Shown piece by piece: positions 44,528-57,172 of a DNA stretch of 64,000 nt. The position numbers and the translations under genes are program-made. The notes below the pieces were generated by a model. That model did no database searches. It was not told the DNA's origin and saw only the letters and a program-made list of their open reading frames with translations. Each line of letters begins with the position of its first letter. Within the stretch, counting starts at the first letter, position 1. Origin of the DNA: Limnomonas spitsbergensis. Its lineage: Eukaryota > Chlorophyta > Chlorophyceae > Chlamydomonadales. The DNA lies in assembly GCA_037349105.1 (NCBI GenBank), contig JAYJMM010000115.1, positions 100,890 through 164,889 of the forward strand. The letters run 5' to 3'.

Positions 44528-47500
44528 CTTCTGGCCAGCTTGCTTGCGCACCACCCTAGTGCTTCTGGCCAGCTTGCTTGCGCACCACCCTAGTGCTTCT
44601 GGCCAGCTTGCTTGCGCACCACCCTAGTGCTTCTGGCCAGCTTGCTTGCGCACCACCCTAGTGCTTCTGGCCAGCTTGCTTGCGCACCACCCTAGTGCTT
44701 CTGGCCAGCTTGCTTGCGCACCACCCTAGTGCTTCTGGCCAGCTTGCTTGCGCACCACCCTAGTGCTTCTGGCCAGCTTGCTTGCGCACCACCCTAGTGC
44801 TTCTGGCCAGCTTGCTTGCGCACCACCCTAGTGCTTCTGGCCAGCTTGCTTGCGCACCACCCTAGTGCTTCTGGCCAGCTTGCTTGCGCACCACCCTAGT
44901 GCTTCTGGCCAGCTTGCTTGCGCACCACCCTAGTGCTTCTGGCCAGCTTGCTTGCGCACCACCCTAGTGCTTCTGGCCAGCTTGCTTGCGCACCACCCTA
45001 GTGCTTCTGGCCAGCTTGCTTGCGCACCACCCTAGTGCTTCTGGCCAGCTTGCTTGCGCACCACCCTAGTGCTTCTGGCCAGCTTGCTTGCGCACCACCC
45101 TAGTGCTTCTGGCCAGCTTGCTTGCGCACCACCCTAGTGCTTCTGGCCAGCTTGCTTGCGCACCACCCTAGTGCTTCTGGCCAGCTTGCTTGCGCACCAC
45201 CCTAGTGCTTCTGGCCAGCTTGCTTGCGCACCACCCTAGTGCTTCTGGCCAGCTTGCTTGCGCACCACCCTAGTGCTTCTGGCCAGCTTGCTTGCGCACC
45301 ACCCTAGTGCTTCTGGCCAGCTTGCTTGCGCACCACCCTAGTGCTTCTGGCCAGCTTGCTTGCGCACCACCCTAGTGCTTCTGGCCAGCTTGCTTGCGCA
45401 CCACCCTAGTGCTTCTGGCCAGCTTGCTTGCGCACCACCCTAGTGCTTCTGGCCAGCTTGCTTGCGCACCACCCTAGTGCTTCTGGCCAGCTTGCTTGCG
45501 CACCACCCTAGTGCTTCTGGCCAGCTTGCTTGCGCACCACCCTAGTGCTTCTGGCCAGCTTGCTTGCGCACCACCCTAGTGCTTCTGGCCAGCTTGCTTG
45601 CGCACCACCCTAGTGCTTCTGGCCAGCTTGCTTGCGCACCACCCTAGTGCTTCTGGCCAGCTTGCTTGCGCACCACCCTAGTGCTTCTGGCCAGCTTGCT
45701 TGCGCACCACCCTAGTGCTTCTGGCCAGCTTGCTTGCGCACCACCCTAGTGCTTCTGGCCAGCTTGCTTGCGCACCACCCTAGTGCTTCTGGCCAGCTTG
45801 CTTGCGCACCACCCTAGTGCTTCTGGCCAGCTTGCTTGCGCACCACCCTAGTGCTTCTGGCCAGCTTGCTTGCGCACCACCCTAGTGCTTCTGGCCAGCT
45901 TGCTTGCGCACCACCCTAGTGCTTCTGGCCAGCTTGCTTGCGCACCACCCTAGTGCTTCTGGCCAGCTTGCTTGCGCACCACCCTAGTGCTTCTGGCCAG
46001 CTTGCTTGCGCACCACCCTAGTGCTTCTGGCCAGCTTGCTTGCGCACCACCCTAGTGCTTCTGGCCAGCTTGCTTGCGCACCACCCTAGTGCTTCTGGCC
46101 AGCTTGCTTGCGCACCACCCTAGTGCTTCTGGCCAGCTTGCTTGCGCACCACCCTAGTGCTTCTGGCCAGCTTGCTTGCGCACCACCCTAGTGCTTCTGG
46201 CCAGCTTGCTTGCGCACCACCCTAGTGCTTCTGGCCAGCTTGCTTGCGCACCACCCTAGTGCTTCTGGCCAGCTTGCTTGCGCACCACCCTAGTGCTTCT
46301 GGCCAGCTTGCTTGCGCACCACCCTAGTGCTTCTGGCCAGCTTGCTTGCGCACCACCCTAGTGCTTCTGGCCAGCTTGCTTGCGCACCACCCTAGTGCTT
46401 CTGGCCAGCTTGCTTGCGCACCACCCTAGTGCTTCTGGCCAGCTTGCTTGCGCACCACCCTAGTGCTTCTGGCCAGCTTGCTTGCGCACCACCCTAGTGC
46501 TTCTGGCCAGCTTGCTTGCGCACCACCCTAGTGCTTCTGGCCAGCTTGCTTGCGCACCACCCTAGTGCTTCTGGCCAGCTTGCTTGCGCACCACCCTAGT
46601 GCTTCTGGCCAGCTTGCTTGCGCACCACCCTAGTGCTTCTGGCCAGCTTGCTTGCGCACCACCCTAGTGCTTCTGGCCAGCTTGCTTGCGCACCACCCTA
46701 GTGCTTCTGGCCAGCTTGCTTGCGCACCACCCTAGTGCTTCTGGCCAGCTTGCTTGCGCACCACCCTAGTGCTTCTGGCCAGCTTGCTTGCGCACCACCC
46801 TAGTGCTTCTGGCCAGCTTGCTTGCGCACCACCCTAGTGCTTCTGGCCAGCTTGCTTGCGCACCACCCTAGTGCTTCTGGCCAGCTTGCTTGCGCACCAC
46901 CCTAGTGCTTCTGGCCAGCTTGCTTGCGCACCACCCTAGTGCTTCTGGCCAGCTTGCTTGCGCACCACCCTAGTGCTTCTGGCCAGCTTGCTTGCGCACC
47001 ACCCTAGTGCTTCTGGCCAGCTTGCTTGCGCACCACCCTAGTGCTTCTGGCCAGCTTGCTTGCGCACCACCCTAGTGCTTCTGGCCAGCTTGCTTGCGCA
47101 CCACCCTAGTGCTTCTGGCCAGCTTGCTTGCGCACCACCCTAGTGCTTCTGGCCAGCTTGCTTGCGCACCACCCTAGTGCTTCTGGCCAGCTTGCTTGCG
47201 CACCACCCTAGTGCTTCTGGCCAGCTTGCTTGCGCACCACCCTAGTGCTTCTGGCCAGCTTGCTTGCGCACCACCCTAGTGCTTCTGGCCAGCTTGCTTG
47301 CGCACCACCCTAGTGCTTCTGGCCAGCTTGCTTGCGCACCACCCTAGTGCTTCTGGCCAGCTTGCTTGCGCACCACCCTAGTGCTTCTGGCCAGCTTGCT
47401 TGCGCACCACCCTAGTGCTTCTGGCCAGCTTGCTTGCGCACCACCCTAGTGCTTCTGGCCAGCTTGCTTGCGCACCACCCTAGTGCTTCTGGCCAGCTTG

Positions 47501-50500
47501 CTTGCGCACCACCCTAGTGCTTCTGGCCAGCTTGCTTGCGCACCACCCTAGTGCTTCTGGCCAGCTTGCTTGCGCACCACCCTAGTGCTTCTGGCCAGCT
47601 TGCTTGCGCACCACCCTAGTGCTTCTGGCCAGCTTGCTTGCGCACCACCCTAGTGCTTCTGGCCAGCTTGCTTGCGCACCACCCTAGTGCTTCTGGCCAG
47701 CTTGCTTGCGCACCACCCTAGTGCTTCTGGCCAGCTTGCTTGCGCACCACCCTAGTGCTTCTGGCCAGCTTGCTTGCGCACCACCCTAGTGCTTCTGGCC
47801 AGCTTGCTTGCGCACCACCCTAGTGCTTCTGGCCAGCTTGCTTGCGCACCACCCTAGTGCTTCTGGCCAGCTTGCTTGCGCACCACCCTAGTGCTTCTGG
47901 CCAGCTTGCTTGCGCACCACCCTAGTGCTTCTGGCCAGCTTGCTTGCGCACCACCCTAGTGCTTCTGGCCAGCTTGCTTGCGCACCACCCTAGTGCTTCT
48001 GGCCAGCTTGCTTGCGCACCACCCTAGTGCTTCTGGCCAGCTTGCTTGCGCACCACCCTAGTGCTTCTGGCCAGCTTGCTTGCGCACCACCCTAGTGCTT
48101 CTGGCCAGCTTGCTTGCGCACCACCCTAGTGCTTCTGGCCAGCTTGCTTGCGCACCACCCTAGTGCTTCTGGCCAGCTTGCTTGCGCACCACCCTAGTGC
48201 TTCTGGCCAGCTTGCTTGCGCACCACCCTAGTGCTTCTGGCCAGCTTGCTTGCGCACCACCCTAGTGCTTCTGGCCAGCTTGCTTGCGCACCACCCTAGT
48301 GCTTCTGGCCAGCTTGCTTGCGCACCACCCTAGTGCTTCTGGCCAGCTTGCTTGCGCACCACCCTAGTGCTTCTGGCCAGCTTGCTTGCGCACCACCCTA
48401 GTGCTTCTGGCCAGCTTGCTTGCGCACCACCCTAGTGCTTCTGGCCAGCTTGCTTGCGCACCACCCTAGTGCTTCTGGCCAGCTTGCTTGCGCACCACCC
48501 TAGTGCTTCTGGCCAGCTTGCTTGCGCACCACCCTAGTGCTTCTGGCCAGCTTGCTTGCGCACCACCCTAGTGCTTCTGGCCAGCTTGCTTGCGCACCAC
48601 CCTAGTGCTTCTGGCCAGCTTGCTTGCGCACCACCCTAGTGCTTCTGGCCAGCTTGCTTGCGCACCACCCTAGTGCTTCTGGCCAGCTTGCTTGCGCACC
48701 ACCCTAGTGCTTCTGGCCAGCTTGCTTGCGCACCACCCTAGTGCTTCTGGCCAGCTTGCTTGCGCACCACCCTAGTGCTTCTGGCCAGCTTGCTTGCGCA
48801 CCACCCTAGTGCTTCTGGCCAGCTTGCTTGCGCACCACCCTAGTGCTTCTGGCCAGCTTGCTTGCGCACCACCCTAGTGCTTCTGGCCAGCTTGCTTGCG
48901 CACCACCCTAGTGCTTCTGGCCAGCTTGCTTGCGCACCACCCTAGTGCTTCTGGCCAGCTTGCTTGCGCACCACCCTAGTGCTTCTGGCCAGCTTGCTTG
49001 CGCACCACCCTAGTGCTTCTGGCCAGCTTGCTTGCGCACCACCCTAGTGCTTCTGGCCAGCTTGCTTGCGCACCACCCTAGTGCTTCTGGCCAGCTTGCT
49101 TGCGCACCACCCTAGTGCTTCTGGCCAGCTTGCTTGCGCACCACCCTAGTGCTTCTGGCCAGCTTGCTTGCGCACCACCCTAGTGCTTCTGGCCAGCTTG
49201 CTTGCGCACCACCCTAGTGCTTCTGGCCAGCTTGCTTGCGCACCACCCTAGTGCTTCTGGCCAGCTTGCTTGCGCACCACCCTAGTGCTTCTGGCCAGCT
49301 TGCTTGCGCACCACCCTAGTGCTTCTGGCCAGCTTGCTTGCGCACCACCCTAGTGCTTCTGGCCAGCTTGCTTGCGCACCACCCTAGTGCTTCTGGCCAG
49401 CTTGCTTGCGCACCACCCTAGTGCTTCTGGCCAGCTTGCTTGCGCACCACCCTAGTGCTTCTGGCCAGCTTGCTTGCGCACCACCCTAGTGCTTCTGGCC
49501 AGCTTGCTTGCGCACCACCCTAGTGCTTCTGGCCAGCTTGCTTGCGCACCACCCTAGTGCTTCTGGCCAGCTTGCTTGCGCACCACCCTAGTGCTTCTGG
49601 CCAGCTTGCTTGCGCACCACCCTAGTGCTTCTGGCCAGCTTGCTTGCGCACCACCCTAGTGCTTCTGGCCAGCTTGCTTGCGCACCACCCTAGTGCTTCT
49701 GGCCAGCTTGCTTGCGCACCACCCTAGTGCTTCTGGCCAGCTTGCTTGCGCACCACCCTAGTGCTTCTGGCCAGCTTGCTTGCGCACCACCCTAGTGCTT
49801 CTGGCCAGCTTGCTTGCGCACCACCCTAGTGCTTCTGGCCAGCTTGCTTGCGCACCACCCTAGTGCTTCTGGCCAGCTTGCTTGCGCACCACCCTAGTGC
49901 TTCTGGCCAGCTTGCTTGCGCACCACCCTAGTGCTTCTGGCCAGCTTGCTTGCGCACCACCCTAGTGCTTCTGGCCAGCTTGCTTGCGCACCACCCTAGT
50001 GCTTCTGGCCAGCTTGCTTGCGCACCACCCTAGTGCTTCTGGCCAGCTTGCTTGCGCACCACCCTAGTGCTTCTGGCCAGCTTGCTTGCGCACCACCCTA
50101 GTGCTTCTGGCCAGCTTGCTTGCGCACCACCCTAGTGCTTCTGGCCAGCTTGCTTGCGCACCACCCTAGTGCTTCTGGCCAGCTTGCTTGCGCACCACCC
50201 TAGTGCTTCTGGCCAGCTTGCTTGCGCACCACCCTAGTGCTTCTGGCCAGCTTGCTTGCGCACCACCCTAGTGCTTCTGGCCAGCTTGCTTGCGCACCAC
50301 CCTAGTGCTTCTGGCCAGCTTGCTTGCGCACCACCCTAGTGCTTCTGGCCAGCTTGCTTGCGCACCACCCTAGTGCTTCTGGCCAGCTTGCTTGCGCACC
50401 ACCCTAGTGCTTCTGGCCAGCTTGCTTGCGCACCACCCTAGTGCTTCTGGCCAGCTTGCTTGCGCACCACCCTAGTGCTTCTGGCCAGCTTGCTTGCGCA

Positions 50501-53500
50501 CCACCCTAGTGCTTCTGGCCAGCTTGCTTGCGCACCACCCTAGTGCTTCTGGCCAGCTTGCTTGCGCACCACCCTAGTGCTTCTGGCCAGCTTGCTTGCG
50601 CACCACCCTAGTGCTTCTGGCCAGCTTGCTTGCGCACCACCCTAGTGCTTCTGGCCAGCTTGCTTGCGCACCACCCTAGTGCTTCTGGCCAGCTTGCTTG
50701 CGCACCACCCTAGTGCTTCTGGCCAGCTTGCTTGCGCACCACCCTAGTGCTTCTGGCCAGCTTGCTTGCGCACCACCCTAGTGCTTCTGGCCAGCTTGCT
50801 TGCGCACCACCCTAGTGCTTCTGGCCAGCTTGCTTGCGCACCACCCTAGTGCTTCTGGCCAGCTTGCTTGCGCACCACCCTAGTGCTTCTGGCCAGCTTG
50901 CTTGCGCACCACCCTAGTGCTTCTGGCCAGCTTGCTTGCGCACCACCCTAGTGCTTCTGGCCAGCTTGCTTGCGCACCACCCTAGTGCTTCTGGCCAGCT
51001 TGCTTGCGCACCACCCTAGTGCTTCTGGCCAGCTTGCTTGCGCACCACCCTAGTGCTTCTGGCCAGCTTGCTTGCGCACCACCCTAGTGCTTCTGGCCAG
51101 CTTGCTTGCGCACCACCCTAGTGCTTCTGGCCAGCTTGCTTGCGCACCACCCTAGTGCTTCTGGCCAGCTTGCTTGCGCACCACCCTAGTGCTTCTGGCC
51201 AGCTTGCTTGCGCACCACCCTAGTGCTTCTGGCCAGCTTGCTTGCGCACCACCCTAGTGCTTCTGGCCAGCTTGCTTGCGCACCACCCTAGTGCTTCTGG
51301 CCAGCTTGCTTGCGCACCACCCTAGTGCTTCTGGCCAGCTTGCTTGCGCACCACCCTAGTGCTTCTGGCCAGCTTGCTTGCGCACCACCCTAGTGCTTCT
51401 GGCCAGCTTGCTTGCGCACCACCCTAGTGCTTCTGGCCAGCTTGCTTGCGCACCACCCTAGTGCTTCTGGCCAGCTTGCTTGCGCACCACCCTAGTGCTT
51501 CTGGCCAGCTTGCTTGCGCACCACCCTAGTGCTTCTGGCCAGCTTGCTTGCGCACCACCCTAGTGCTTCTGGCCAGCTTGCTTGCGCACCACCCTAGTGC
51601 TTCTGGCCAGCTTGCTTGCGCACCACCCTAGTGCTTCTGGCCAGCTTGCTTGCGCACCACCCTAGTGCTTCTGGCCAGCTTGCTTGCGCACCACCCTAGT
51701 GCTTCTGGCCAGCTTGCTTGCGCACCACCCTAGTGCTTCTGGCCAGCTTGCTTGCGCACCACCCTAGTGCTTCTGGCCAGCTTGCTTGCGCACCACCCTA
51801 GTGCTTCTGGCCAGCTTGCTTGCGCACCACCCTAGTGCTTCTGGCCAGCTTGCTTGCGCACCACCCTAGTGCTTCTGGCCAGCTTGCTTGCGCACCACCC
51901 TAGTGCTTCTGGCCAGCTTGCTTGCGCACCACCCTAGTGCTTCTGGCCAGCTTGCTTGCGCACCACCCTAGTGCTTCTGGCCAGCTTGCTTGCGCACCAC
52001 CCTAGTGCTTCTGGCCAGCTTGCTTGCGCACCACCCTAGTGCTTCTGGCCAGCTTGCTTGCGCACCACCCTAGTGCTTCTGGCCAGCTTGCTTGCGCACC
52101 ACCCTAGTGCTTCTGGCCAGCTTGCTTGCGCACCACCCTAGTGCTTCTGGCCAGCTTGCTTGCGCACCACCCTAGTGCTTCTGGCCAGCTTGCTTGCGCA
52201 CCACCCTAGTGCTTCTGGCCAGCTTGCTTGCGCACCACCCTAGTGCTTCTGGCCAGCTTGCTTGCGCACCACCCTAGTGCTTCTGGCCAGCTTGCTTGCG
52301 CACCACCCTAGTGCTTCTGGCCAGCTTGCTTGCGCACCACCCTAGTGCTTCTGGCCAGCTTGCTTGCGCACCACCCTAGTGCTTCTGGCCAGCTTGCTTG
52401 CGCACCACCCTAGTGCTTCTGGCCAGCTTGCTTGCGCACCACCCTAGTGCTTCTGGCCAGCTTGCTTGCGCACCACCCTAGTGCTTCTGGCCAGCTTGCT
52501 TGCGCACCACCCTAGTGCTTCTGGCCAGCTTGCTTGCGCACCACCCTAGTGCTTCTGGCCAGCTTGCTTGCGCACCACCCTAGTGCTTCTGGCCAGCTTG
52601 CTTGCGCACCACCCTAGTGCTTCTGGCCAGCTTGCTTGCGCACCACCCTAGTGCTTCTGGCCAGCTTGCTTGCGCACCACCCTAGTGCTTCTGGCCAGCT
52701 TGCTTGCGCACCACCCTAGTGCTTCTGGCCAGCTTGCTTGCGCACCACCCTAGTGCTTCTGGCCAGCTTGCTTGCGCACCACCCTAGTGCTTCTGGCCAG
52801 CTTGCTTGCGCACCACCCTAGTGCTTCTGGCCAGCTTGCTTGCGCACCACCCTAGTGCTTCTGGCCAGCTTGCTTGCGCACCACCCTAGTGCTTCTGGCC
52901 AGCTTGCTTGCGCACCACCCTAGTGCTTCTGGCCAGCTTGCTTGCGCACCACCCTAGTGCTTCTGGCCAGCTTGCTTGCGCACCACCCTAGTGCTTCTGG
53001 CCAGCTTGCTTGCGCACCACCCTAGTGCTTCTGGCCAGCTTGCTTGCGCACCACCCTAGTGCTTCTGGCCAGCTTGCTTGCGCACCACCCTAGTGCTTCT
53101 GGCCAGCTTGCTTGCGCACCACCCTAGTGCTTCTGGCCAGCTTGCTTGCGCACCACCCTAGTGCTTCTGGCCAGCTTGCTTGCGCACCACCCTAGTGCTT
53201 CTGGCCAGCTTGCTTGCGCACCACCCTAGTGCTTCTGGCCAGCTTGCTTGCGCACCACCCTAGTGCTTCTGGCCAGCTTGCTTGCGCACCACCCTAGTGC
53301 TTCTGGCCAGCTTGCTTGCGCACCACCCTAGTGCTTCTGGCCAGCTTGCTTGCGCACCACCCTAGTGCTTCTGGCCAGCTTGCTTGCGCACCACCCTAGT
53401 GCTTCTGGCCAGCTTGCTTGCGCACCACCCTAGTGCTTCTGGCCAGCTTGCTTGCGCACCACCCTAGTGCTTCTGGCCAGCTTGCTTGCGCACCACCCTA

Positions 53501-56500
53501 GTGCTTCTGGCCAGCTTGCTTGCGCACCACCCTAGTGCTTCTGGCCAGCTTGCTTGCGCACCACCCTAGTGCTTCTGGCCAGCTTGCTTGCGCACCACCC
53601 TAGTGCTTCTGGCCAGCTTGCTTGCGCACCACCCTAGTGCTTCTGGCCAGCTTGCTTGCGCACCACCCTAGTGCTTCTGGCCAGCTTGCTTGCGCACCAC
53701 CCTAGTGCTTCTGGCCAGCTTGCTTGCGCACCACCCTAGTGCTTCTGGCCAGCTTGCTTGCGCACCACCCTAGTGCTTCTGGCCAGCTTGCTTGCGCACC
53801 ACCCTAGTGCTTCTGGCCAGCTTGCTTGCGCACCACCCTAGTGCTTCTGGCCAGCTTGCTTGCGCACCACCCTAGTGCTTCTGGCCAGCTTGCTTGCGCA
53901 CCACCCTAGTGCTTCTGGCCAGCTTGCTTGCGCACCACCCTAGTGCTTCTGGCCAGCTTGCTTGCGCACCACCCTAGTGCTTCTGGCCAGCTTGCTTGCG
54001 CACCACCCTAGTGCTTCTGGCCAGCTTGCTTGCGCACCACCCTAGTGCTTCTGGCCAGCTTGCTTGCGCACCACCCTAGTGCTTCTGGCCAGCTTGCTTG
54101 CGCACCACCCTAGTGCTTCTGGCCAGCTTGCTTGCGCACCACCCTAGTGCTTCTGGCCAGCTTGCTTGCGCACCACCCTAGTGCTTCTGGCCAGCTTGCT
54201 TGCGCACCACCCTAGTGCTTCTGGCCAGCTTGCTTGCGCACCACCCTAGTGCTTCTGGCCAGCTTGCTTGCGCACCACCCTAGTGCTTCTGGCCAGCTTG
54301 CTTGCGCACCACCCTAGTGCTTCTGGCCAGCTTGCTTGCGCACCACCCTAGTGCTTCTGGCCAGCTTGCTTGCGCACCACCCTAGTGCTTCTGGCCAGCT
54401 TGCTTGCGCACCACCCTAGTGCTTCTGGCCAGCTTGCTTGCGCACCACCCTAGTGCTTCTGGCCAGCTTGCTTGCGCACCACCCTAGTGCTTCTGGCCAG
54501 CTTGCTTGCGCACCACCCTAGTGCTTCTGGCCAGCTTGCTTGCGCACCACCCTAGTGCTTCTGGCCAGCTTGCTTGCGCACCACCCTAGTGCTTCTGGCC
54601 AGCTTGCTTGCGCACCACCCTAGTGCTTCTGGCCAGCTTGCTTGCGCACCACCCTAGTGCTTCTGGCCAGCTTGCTTGCGCACCACCCTAGTGCTTCTGG
54701 CCAGCTTGCTTGCGCACCACCCTAGTGCTTCTGGCCAGCTTGCTTGCGCACCACCCTAGTGCTTCTGGCCAGCTTGCTTGCGCACCACCCTAGTGCTTCT
54801 GGCCAGCTTGCTTGCGCACCACCCTAGTGCTTCTGGCCAGCTTGCTTGCGCACCACCCTAGTGCTTCTGGCCAGCTTGCTTGCGCACCACCCTAGTGCTT
54901 CTGGCCAGCTTGCTTGCGCACCACCCTAGTGCTTCTGGCCAGCTTGCTTGCGCACCACCCTAGTGCTTCTGGCCAGCTTGCTTGCGCACCACCCTAGTGC
55001 TTCTGGCCAGCTTGCTTGCGCACCACCCTAGTGCTTCTGGCCAGCTTGCTTGCGCACCACCCTAGTGCTTCTGGCCAGCTTGCTTGCGCACCACCCTAGT
55101 GCTTCTGGCCAGCTTGCTTGCGCACCACCCTAGTGCTTCTGGCCAGCTTGCTTGCGCACCACCCTAGTGCTTCTGGCCAGCTTGCTTGCGCACCACCCTA
55201 GTGCTTCTGGCCAGCTTGCTTGCGCACCACCCTAGTGCTTCTGGCCAGCTTGCTTGCGCACCACCCTAGTGCTTCTGGCCAGCTTGCTTGCGCACCACCC
55301 TAGTGCTTCTGGCCAGCTTGCTTGCGCACCACCCTAGTGCTTCTGGCCAGCTTGCTTGCGCACCACCCTAGTGCTTCTGGCCAGCTTGCTTGCGCACCAC
55401 CCTAGTGCTTCTGGCCAGCTTGCTTGCGCACCACCCTAGTGCTTCTGGCCAGCTTGCTTGCGCACCACCCTAGTGCTTCTGGCCAGCTTGCTTGCGCACC
55501 ACCCTAGTGCTTCTGGCCAGCTTGCTTGCGCACCACCCTAGTGCTTCTGGCCAGCTTGCTTGCGCACCACCCTAGTGCTTCTGGCCAGCTTGCTTGCGCA
55601 CCACCCTAGTGCTTCTGGCCAGCTTGCTTGCGCACCACCCTAGTGCTTCTGGCCAGCTTGCTTGCGCACCACCCTAGTGCTTCTGGCCAGCTTGCTTGCG
55701 CACCACCCTAGTGCTTCTGGCCAGCTTGCTTGCGCACCACCCTAGTGCTTCTGGCCAGCTTGCTTGCGCACCACCCTAGTGCTTCTGGCCAGCTTGCTTG
55801 CGCACCACCCTAGTGCTTCTGGCCAGCTTGCTTGCGCACCACCCTAGTGCTTCTGGCCAGCTTGCTTGCGCACCACCCTAGTGCTTCTGGCCAGCTTGCT
55901 TGCGCACCACCCTAGTGCTTCTGGCCAGCTTGCTTGCGCACCACCCTAGTGCTTCTGGCCAGCTTGCTTGCGCACCACCCTAGTGCTTCTGGCCAGCTTG
56001 CTTGCGCACCACCCTAGTGCTTCTGGCCAGCTTGCTTGCGCACCACCCTAGTGCTTCTGGCCAGCTTGCTTGCGCACCACCCTAGTGCTTCTGGCCAGCT
56101 TGCTTGCGCACCACCCTAGTGCTTCTGGCCAGCTTGCTTGCGCACCACCCTAGTGCTTCTGGCCAGCTTGCTTGCGCACCACCCTAGTGCTTCTGGCCAG
56201 CTTGCTTGCGCACCACCCTAGTGCTTCTGGCCAGCTTGCTTGCGCACCACCCTAGTGCTTCTGGCCAGCTTGCTTGCGCACCACCCTAGTGCTTCTGGCC
56301 AGCTTGCTTGCGCACCACCCTAGTGCTTCTGGCCAGCTTGCTTGCGCACCACCCTAGTGCTTCTGGCCAGCTTGCTTGCGCACCACCCTAGTGCTTCTGG
56401 CCAGCTTGCTTGCGCACCACCCTAGTGCTTCTGGCCAGCTTGCTTGCGCACCACCCTAGTGCTTCTGGCCAGCTTGCTTGCGCACCACCCTAGTGCTTCT

Positions 56501-57172
56501 GGCCAGCTTGCTTGCGCACCACCCTAGTGCTTCTGGCCAGCTTGCTTGCGCACCACCCTAGTGCTTCTGGCCAGCTTGCTTGCGCACCACCCTAGTGCTT
56601 CTGGCCAGCTTGCTTGCGCACCACCCTAGTGCTTCTGGCCAGCTTGCTTGCGCACCACCCTAGTGCTTCTGGCCAGCTTGCTTGCGCACCACCCTAGTGC
56701 TTCTGGCCAGCTTGCTTGCGCACCACCCTAGTGCTTCTGGCCAGCTTGCTTGCGCACCACCCTAGTGCTTCTGGCCAGCTTGCTTGCGCACCACCCTAGT
56801 GCTTCTGGCCAGCTTGCTTGCGCACCACCCTAGTGCTTCTGGCCAGCTTGCTTGCGCACCACCCTAGTGCTTCTGGCCAGCTTGCTTGCGCACCACCCTA
56901 GTGCTTCTGGCCAGCTTGCTTGCGCACCACCCTAGTGCTTCTGGCCAGCTTGCTTGCGCACCACCCTAGTGCTTCTGGCCAGCTTGCTTGCGCACCACCC
57001 TAGTGCTTCTGGCCAGCTTGCTTGCGCACCACCCTAGTGCTTCTGGCCAGCTTGCTTGCGCACCACCCTAGTGCTTCTGGCCAGCTTGCTTGCGCACCAC
57101 CCTAGTGCTTCTGGCCAGCTTGCTTGCGCACCACCCTAGTGCTTCTGGCCAGCTTGCTTGCGCACCACCCTA
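44521..57172. repeat. 34-bp satellite, homogeneous block D
   Basis: About 372 head-to-tail monomers with no variant seen from 44521 to the G-to-T change at 57173. Monomer, orientation and sequence are the same as block A. Nothing else is present. Confidence 0.97.
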
